Source: Neostapfia colusana (lineage: Eukaryota > Streptophyta > Magnoliopsida > Poales > Poaceae). Taken from it: 64,000 nucleotides of DNA. Positions 58,112 through 64,000 of this stretch are shown here, in pieces. Made by a program: the position numbers and the translations under genes. The stretch's first letter is position 1, and each line of letters opens with the position of its first letter. The stretch is taken from assembly GCA_030760725.1 (NCBI GenBank), contig JASWHV010000003.1:59286517-59350516 (forward strand). The letters are read 5' to 3'. Under the pieces are notes generated by a model. The model was not told the origin of the DNA. It searched no databases and worked only from the letters and a program-made list of their open reading frames with translations.

Positions 58112-61100
58112 TGTCACACTCGGTTTCTCCGAAGAACAACCGAGTGAATATCACATGTATGCCAGGATCATTTTCTCATACATGTGATGACAAATAGTGA
58201 AGCATCATTTATTACAAGCCAAGTATTTGAATATAAATAAGTCTTAATCGCATACGTCTCGATGGACGATAATATGTTCATAACATGTAAATAAAGCAAC
58301 AGCGGAATATAAGTCTTGTGGGCTCCGTCACAGGCATTGCCCGGGGGACTCCGTGAACCTAAAATCCTTCCTCGGGACCAAAGTCTTGGTCATTAAACAC
58401 CACATCATTCTCTTGACCTGAGCAGCAATATAAAGCGACAGAAAAGCAAGTTTGAGTACCGTGGGTACTCAACAAGTGTGGGAAAGTTATGTCATGCATG
58501 GCTAGAGCAAGGAGAGGTTGAACTCATGGTTAAAGCACTACGCGATTAATACCTATCACCTTAGCTTATTAAGCACCTACATTACTACACAGGTGAAATG
58601 ATCCCAATCCCTCAACCCATCATCAATATCAAGTAAACATAGTCTCATCTCCAATGTTAAGCTTCCCTCTTAACATCCATAACTTCCCAGTTCATCATCC
58701 TCTAATCATGAATAAGTCCAAGCCACTCTTGACCGTGAGCACGGCTGTCATGACAGTTTTGACTCTGCAGAGTTTGCACCACTGTACCCACATGTAGTGA
58801 TTTCACCCCCTGTTGCCGGGTGGACTAAAAGAACCTTATGCCAGTGGCCGCGAACCACATTCACACTTCCCAGGTGTGTAGCCAGGAGATCACTACGAAG
58901 CCTTTACAAAGGGATTCCCGACGAGCATGGGCCCACTGAGGTTTCACCCCTAACAGCATACAAGAGTCTCCAACCCCGCTGCAGTGGCCCCCTCTTGAGC
59001 CTTGCGGTTCATATGGTAGTCCAGCTGACACCTATTTCCCGCACCATCCAAAATATCCATACTACGCCGGGGATACACCTAATTAATTGGCCAAGCTGCC
59101 CCATCTCAGCATGTGGTTGGCACGGTAAAGCCAGGTTACATGCTCCAGGAACTGGTCCTTAGGATCCAGGCAAGTACTAAACACAAACCCGAGTCTCGTG
59201 CACCCAGCACCAACCAAATCATCCTACTTGCCTCGATCCCTACCTCTACATAACTCATAATATCTCATTCAAGAGTAAGGTAAACAAGTTGATGATCTCA
59301 TATCCCATTCTAAGCATGGCTAAGCATAAGTAATATGAATGAATGACATACTAAAATAAATCCCAACCCAAGCTACAAGGAAACAAGATAATGTAATTCT
59401 AGGGAAACTTCCTAGCATGGGTTTCATATTTCAATTGACAATGCAAATAATTCTATCTACACATCCTAGCATAGGATCAAAGTGGTCAAGGACACTTGCC
59501 TTCTTCCTGCAGCTCTGATAATGGATAGTCTTGGTCTTGGAAGGGAAGAACTTGCTCTGGGGCAGGTTCTACTCATGCCAAGACACATAGCAAAAGAAAA
59601 CAACAATCCATAAGACATAGTTCACACTTTCACTTCATACAAACCACACGTAAATACCTATGAAAGTCGTTCACATTTCTAAGTGTTGTGGTTACTCTAC
59701 ATGTGTTGATTTTTGGCCTACATGCACTTTTAAACATATGTATATGATTTCCAACTTTTGTATTCAGATTTCTGTTTGCACACTATATATGAATTTCCAA
59801 TTTGAACAAATTCTTTATATTTAATCAATACACTTCTTAGCTACCAAGTTTGCATGAAAGGTAATTTCCTACTCCGAATAGGTTTTCAGATCTTCTACCA
59901 AATCCTAAACTGAAGTTTTTGGATTTGGAGACTTCATTTATCATTTTCAAATTATGCATACCTATTTTCCTATATTTTCCATAGTAGGACATACCATCTA
60001 AACAGAATAGGTTCTGATCTAAAATATTAAATAATATATTTTTGAACTTCTCCTCTGATGTAAACTAATTTAAATTTATTTTATCAGTTTTCAGAATTAT
60101 TTCCTAGCCTAAAATGTGTTTCTAGAACTAATAAATATGAACAACACTTAGGCAGATTTCATTTCAGCCTAAAATCTATTTTTAACTCATTCTAAAGTTT
60201 TCCAAGTGCTAGGAGAGTTTAAATTTGAATTTGCACATGTGTTTGCCTTACCCTTTTAAATTTAAATCCTAGTCACATATTCAAATTTCTGAATTTAATA
60301 TCATATAGGGTCAAAAAGGTAAAATCACCCTACTGCAGGGTCTAACTTCCTATTTCCTAAATTTCCAGGGGTCTAACTACACATAACAGAGGGGTTTTCC
60401 TAATTTTTATTAAGTCCAGGGGCTAAAACTGACTTTTAAATGAATTTACTCGAATTTCTGAAGTTCCAGGGGCTAGATCAGAAGTTTCCGGGGCTAGCTC
60501 GTGTTTTCCGAGATCCCCAGGGGGTAGCGCGTAAGAATCCCGGCCATTATAACGCGGGGCTAATGTGGACCGTCCGATTTAAAACAGATGGCTCAGATTA
60601 GATCGCCGAACCAGTACGCGTGGGTTTTATTTCTACTGTGCGATTTAAAATAGATGGCGCACAAGGGGCCACGTCGCTCCTGGCCGGAGTTTGCCCGTGC
60701 GCGCGGCGGCAGAGGCGCGATCTCGCCAGCGAGGTCGCGGATCTTCATCTACAGACGCTAACACCCACCCTTTTGGTAGCAAACGGCAGAGGGGAGGTAG
60801 GGGAGCTCACCTAGGCTAATTTCTTAGGCCTGAAGGACTCGAAACACGGTCGGCGACGAGGACAGGCGGCGGCGGCTTGCTGTGATCGTCGAAGTGGCAG
60901 TTGGGGCGGTGATCCCTCCGAGTTCTTGAGTCGTGACGCTTCACTGGGGTCTAGATATAGCACAGCGATGATTAGGATGGATCGGAACCGTGTAATTCGG
61001 AAGTTTCACCGGCGAGCGGCGGCGGTACTCACCGGCGAGCGTCGGGATGGTCATTTCCGGCGGCGTTTCCCTCTGGGGTCGGCGTCTACAGCTTGTGCGC

Positions 61101-61641
61101 GGTGCTGCGGGTCACGAGATCGGTTTGACAGAGGGAGACGGCGACGCTCTTGGGGAATTCCAAGCTCAACGGTGGCGGCGCTCACCGGGAGAGAAACTGC
61201 TCGTGCGAGGGGAGGGCGGCGGGTTCATCTGTTTTTATCAGGGCCGGGGGCGCGGGGCTTTGTTGCGATCGAGCAGGCCGGAGGGAGGGATTCGGGGTTG
61301 GGTCGAGCGCGAGAAATCCGGGAGCGTCGGGTGTGATCGGCGCGAAGGAACCGGAGCGGTTGGGGCGCACGGGAGGTGAGGGATGACACGCAGGCCCCGC
61401 GTGTCAGTGAGAGGGAGAGAGGGGGGCGCGGGTTCGGGCTGGTGCGGGGGATTGGGCCGGCTGGCGGGTTTCGGCCCACTAGCCGGTTGGGGTTTTTCTT
61501 TTTCTTTTTCTTTTTCTTTTTCCTTTTCTTTTCTGTTTTGATTAGAATTTGAATTCCAGTTTAAATTTGAATTTCTGCACCACATGCAATACGTCCAAAT
61601 TTTTTTAAATTCCCCTCTTTATCAGGTTTTGGGGTGTTACA
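58112..61641 (-). repeat. A2 3' LTR
   Basis: TGTCACACTCGG to GGGTGTTACA in plus orientation, 3530 bp. It is more diverged from A1 and D than they are from each other, especially in the GC-rich part (60650-61450), but keeps the exon-like blocks near 58340-58420 and 59500-59570. Confidence 0.92.
61493..61533. repeat. CTTTTT microsatellite in family 1 LTR
   Basis: Tandem CTTTTT-like units. Shorter versions occur at about 4066-4092 and 13304-13332, and as AAAAAG on the plus strand near 26115-26150 and 35360-35395. It lies near the PPT-side LTR end. Confidence 0.8.
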
Positions 61642-61660
61642 GCTCTACCCCCCTTAAAAG
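61642..61660 (-). other. A2 polypurine tract
   Basis: The minus strand reads the family 1 tract with the six-G block, abutting the LTR. Confidence 0.88.
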
Positions 61661-61686
61661 AAATCTCGTCCTCGAGATTGGTGGTT

Positions 61687-64000
61687 CTAGGAAAACAATT
61701 TCGGAAACTGTGCCTTAAGCTCGTCTTCTCGCTCCCATGTGGCTTCCTCTTCCGAGTGATGCTTCCACTGCACCTTGCACATCCGGATTCTTTTATTTCT
61801 TGTGAGGCGTTCCATTGTCTCCAAAACCTTGACCGTTTGCTCGGCATAAGACAGATCCTCTCGTACGTCAACCTCATTCATGGGTAACATCTCTTCAGGC
61901 GTCCTTAGACATTTCTTGAGCTGTGACACATGGAATACATCGTGCACATCCGATAGGCGAGCCGGTAGTTCGAGTTGATATGCCACTTCGCCTTTCCTCT
62001 CCAGAACCTGAAAGGGTCCGATGTATCGAGGTGATAACTTCCCTTTCACCTTGAACCGACGAAGTCCTTGGATAGGGGACACCTTGAGATAGACATAGTC
62101 CCCCACGTTGAAAACGGGATCTCTTCTCCGTACATCGGCATAGCTCTTTTGTCGGGTCTGTGCTATCCTCAAGTTGTTGCGAATTTCCCTCACTTTTGCC
62201 TCGGCTTCTTGTAATACCTCGGGCCCAAGCACTTTACTTTCCCCTGTTTGGTTCCAAAATAGTGGAGTTCTGCACTTCCTCCCATACAAAGCCTCAAATG
62301 GTGACATCTTCATACTAGCCTGATAGCTGTTATTATAGAAGAACTCCGCATACGATAAGTTCTTATCCCAACTCCTACTGTTCTTGAGCGCGCACGCTCT
62401 CAGCATATCCTCAAGGATTTGATTGGTTCTTTCCGTCTGCCCATCAGCCTGGGGGTGATAGGCAGAACTAAAATTTAGATGAGTTCCCATGGTTTCATGT
62501 AACTTCTGCCAGAATCTGGAGGTGAACTGTGTCCCTCGGTCCGAGACTATCTTCTTTGGCACTCCATGGAAACACACGATCCTTGACATGTACAATTCCG
62601 CCAATTTGGATCCGTTGTAGCTTTCTTTCACGGGGATGAAATGAGCTACCTTAGTTAGCCTGTCGATGATGACCCATATCGAATCATATCCCGATTGGGT
62701 CCTGGGTAGTCTCACTATGAAGTCCATACCTATTTGTTCCCGTTTCCATTCAGGCACTTTGAGTGGTTGCAATAGTCCCGCGGGTCGTTGATGTTCTGCT
62801 TTCACCAACTGACATGTGTCACATAGGGCAACATGTTCCGCGACATCTCGCTTCACGCCATACCACCAATATCTGCTCTTGAGGTCATGATACATCTTCG
62901 TACTTCCAGGATGAATGGAGTACTCGGAATCATAAGCCTCCTTCAAAATCAATTCACGGATCTCCTTCACTTCAGGCACACAGATTCTTTTCCCATGCCA
63001 CACCGTACCTTGTTCATCCTCTCTGAACCCAGGGGCTTTATTTTCTTTGATGAGTTCTCTAATCTCTTGTATCTTCTCGTCATTCTTCTGACCGTTGCGT
63101 ATGTCTTGCTCTAATGTGGAGTCCACTTCCATGGCGATGGCCTCACCACTATTCACCAGACATAGATTGAGTTTTACAACCTCTTCCTTCAATTCTGTAG
63201 GCATGTCCTTTAAGCTCAACCTATTGACCTGCACCTTTCGGCTTAAAGCATCTGCCACGACGTTCGCTTTCCCAGGATGATAGTTGATGCCCACATCGAA
63301 GTCGTTGATTAGATCTAACCATCTCCTTTGTCTGAGGTTGAGATCTGGCTGTGTGAAAATATACTTTAAGCTCTTATGATCCGTGTATATCTCTGTCCTC
63401 TTTCCCATCAAGTAATGCCGCCAAATCTTCAACGCTTGTACCACTGCAGCTAGCTCTAGGTCATGTGTAGGATAGTTCTTCTCGTGTTTTTGGAGCTGCC
63501 GGGACGCGTAGGCCACGACATGCCCCTCTTGCATGAGAACACATCCCAACCCGTGTCCAGATGCATCGCAGTACACCGAAAAATTCTTCTGCATATCCGG
63601 CATAACTAGCACTGGGGCTGTTGTCAATCTTTTCTTCAATTCTTGAAAACTCGTCTCGCACTGCGGTGTCCATGTGAATGTGATTCCCTTCTCTAACAAT
63701 TTGGTGAGGGGTCTCGAAATTTTGGAGAAACCCTCGATAAACCGTCGATAATACCCAGCCAATCCCAAGAAGCTTCGAACTTCCCCGACATTTTCGGGGG
63801 TCTTCCACTTCTGCACATCCTCGATCTTGGCGGGGTCTACGGAGATTCCTCCCTCCGAGATTATATGTCCTAAGAAGGGAACTCTCTTCAACCAAAACTC
63901 ACACTTGCTCAACTTGGCATATAGTTGGTGTTCTCTCAGCTTTTGCAACACCAACCTTAAATGTCCCTCATGTTCTTCTTCATCTTTGGAGAAGACAAGA
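61687..64000 (-). CDS. A2 pol, C-terminal part (RT thumb to chromodomain), open to the window edge
   Basis: The frame is open from the right edge to the stop at 61687, about 770 codons. It carries the end of RT (SKCEFW, FLGHIISEGG), RNase H (YCDASGHGLGCVLM, YTDHKSLK) and the integrase zinc region (CDTCQLVK). The DDE core follows (MDFIV, SDRGTQF, HPQADGQTER), with a chromodomain and FPKLFS at the end. Compared with D it keeps Trp at the position of the D nonsense codon and in FTSRFWQKL. Two substitutions stand out against D and A1: MDFIVRLP for MDFIVGLP and HPQADGQ for HPQTDGQ. The enzyme could be functional if the unseen part is intact. Confidence 0.92.
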   Translation of the reverse strand, partial: LVFSKDEEEHEGHLRLVLQKLREHQLYAKLSKCEFWLKRVPFLGHIISEGGISVDPAKIEDVQKWKTPENVGEVRSFLGLAGYYRRFIEGFSKISRPLTKLLEKGITFTWTPQCETSFQELKKRLTTAPVLVMPDMQKNFSVYCDASGHGLGCVLMQEGHVVAYASRQLQKHEKNYPTHDLELAAVVQALKIWRHYLMGKRTEIYTDHKSLKYIFTQPDLNLRQRRWLDLINDFDVGINYHPGKANVVADALSRKVQVNRLSLKDMPTELKEEVVKLNLCLVNSGEAIAMEVDSTLEQDIRNGQKNDEKIQEIRELIKENKAPGFREDEQGTVWHGKRICVPEVKEIRELILKEAYDSEYSIHPGSTKMYHDLKSRYWWYGVKRDVAEHVALCDTCQLVKAEHQRPAGLLQPLKVPEWKREQIGMDFIVRLPRTQSGYDSIWVIIDRLTKVAHFIPVKESYNGSKLAELYMSRIVCFHGVPKKIVSDRGTQFTSRFWQKLHETMGTHLNFSSAYHPQADGQTERTNQILEDMLRACALKNSRSWDKNLSYAEFFYNNSYQASMKMSPFEALYGRKCRTPLFWNQTGESKVLGPEVLQEAEAKVREIRNNLRIAQTRQKSYADVRRRDPVFNVGDYVYLKVSPIQGLRRFKVKGKLSPRYIGPFQVLERKGEVAYQLELPARLSDVHDVFHVSQLKKCLRTPEEMLPMNEVDVREDLSYAEQTVKVLETMERLTRNKRIRMCKVQWKHHSEEEATWEREDELKAQFPKLFS

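Larger units (their letters stand above)
58112..64000 (-). mobile_element. Element A2: family 1 chromovirus, 5' part outside window
   Basis: The visible part is the 3' LTR (58112-61641), PPT and the RT-to-chromodomain part of gag-pol. It is homologous throughout to A1 and D. It interrupts Gypsy fragment E. The visible coding frame has no stop or shift, so this may be the youngest or most intact family 1 copy, but most of it cannot be seen. Confidence 0.92.

Overview
The window looks like intergenic heterochromatin from a large grass (Poaceae) nuclear genome. It is almost entirely nested LTR retrotransposons, and I see no host gene, tRNA, rRNA or CRISPR array. A grass is inferred from Tekay/Del-type chromoviruses with 3.4-3.5 kb LTRs, a Sirevirus-type Copia element, very GC-rich TGGGCC-bearing LTR promoter segments and the density of nesting. 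I cannot name the species.

Layout, left to right. Element X is a minus-strand Ty3/Gypsy chromovirus, the oldest frame of the left two thirds, at 1-45170 and running off the left edge. Its 3' LTR is split by element A1 (1994-13444, minus, family 1), whose own outer LTR is truncated. X gag-pol (14233-18749) is badly broken. Its leader and PBS end at 20487 and its 5' LTR starts at 20491. That LTR is interrupted at 22983 by element Y (22984-44532, minus) and resumes at 44533-45170. Y is in turn split, inside its chromodomain codons, by element D (25990-38668, plus, family 1). D has two 3432 bp LTRs, a GGATC target-site duplication, an extra ORF upstream of gag, and a gag-pol ORF with one visible nonsense codon.

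Right of X is a plus-oriented LTR fragment G (45171-45553 and 55294-55874). It is split by a complete Sirevirus-like Copia element F (45554-55288) with a GTATT target-site duplication. Then come a CACTA (En/Spm) transposase fragment (55875-56510), a decayed plus-strand Gypsy pol fragment E (56511-58111), and element A2 (58112-64000, minus, family 1). A2 interrupts E and runs off the right edge with its visible pol intact.

Relative ages by eye: the LTR pairs of D and F differ by about 1-2%, and the X LTR pieces by about 3-4%. These fit D, F and A1 having jumped into older elements. In each intact element the LTR supplies promoter and poly(A) signals, the PBS (3' end of initiator tRNA-Met) and PPT prime reverse transcription, Gag forms the particle, and PR-RT-RNase H-IN make and insert the cDNA. 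In the Gypsy elements a C-terminal chromodomain probably steers insertion into heterochromatin, which would help explain Gypsy-into-Gypsy nesting.

The most interesting leads are four. (1) Y looks circularly permuted within its LTR, as if a one-LTR circle had been captured. (2) Family 1 LTRs carry phase-matched exon-like blocks that read as a small acidic peptide. (3) Structured palindromes are conserved in leaders and LTR ends. (4) D has a well-preserved coiled-coil ORF upstream of gag.
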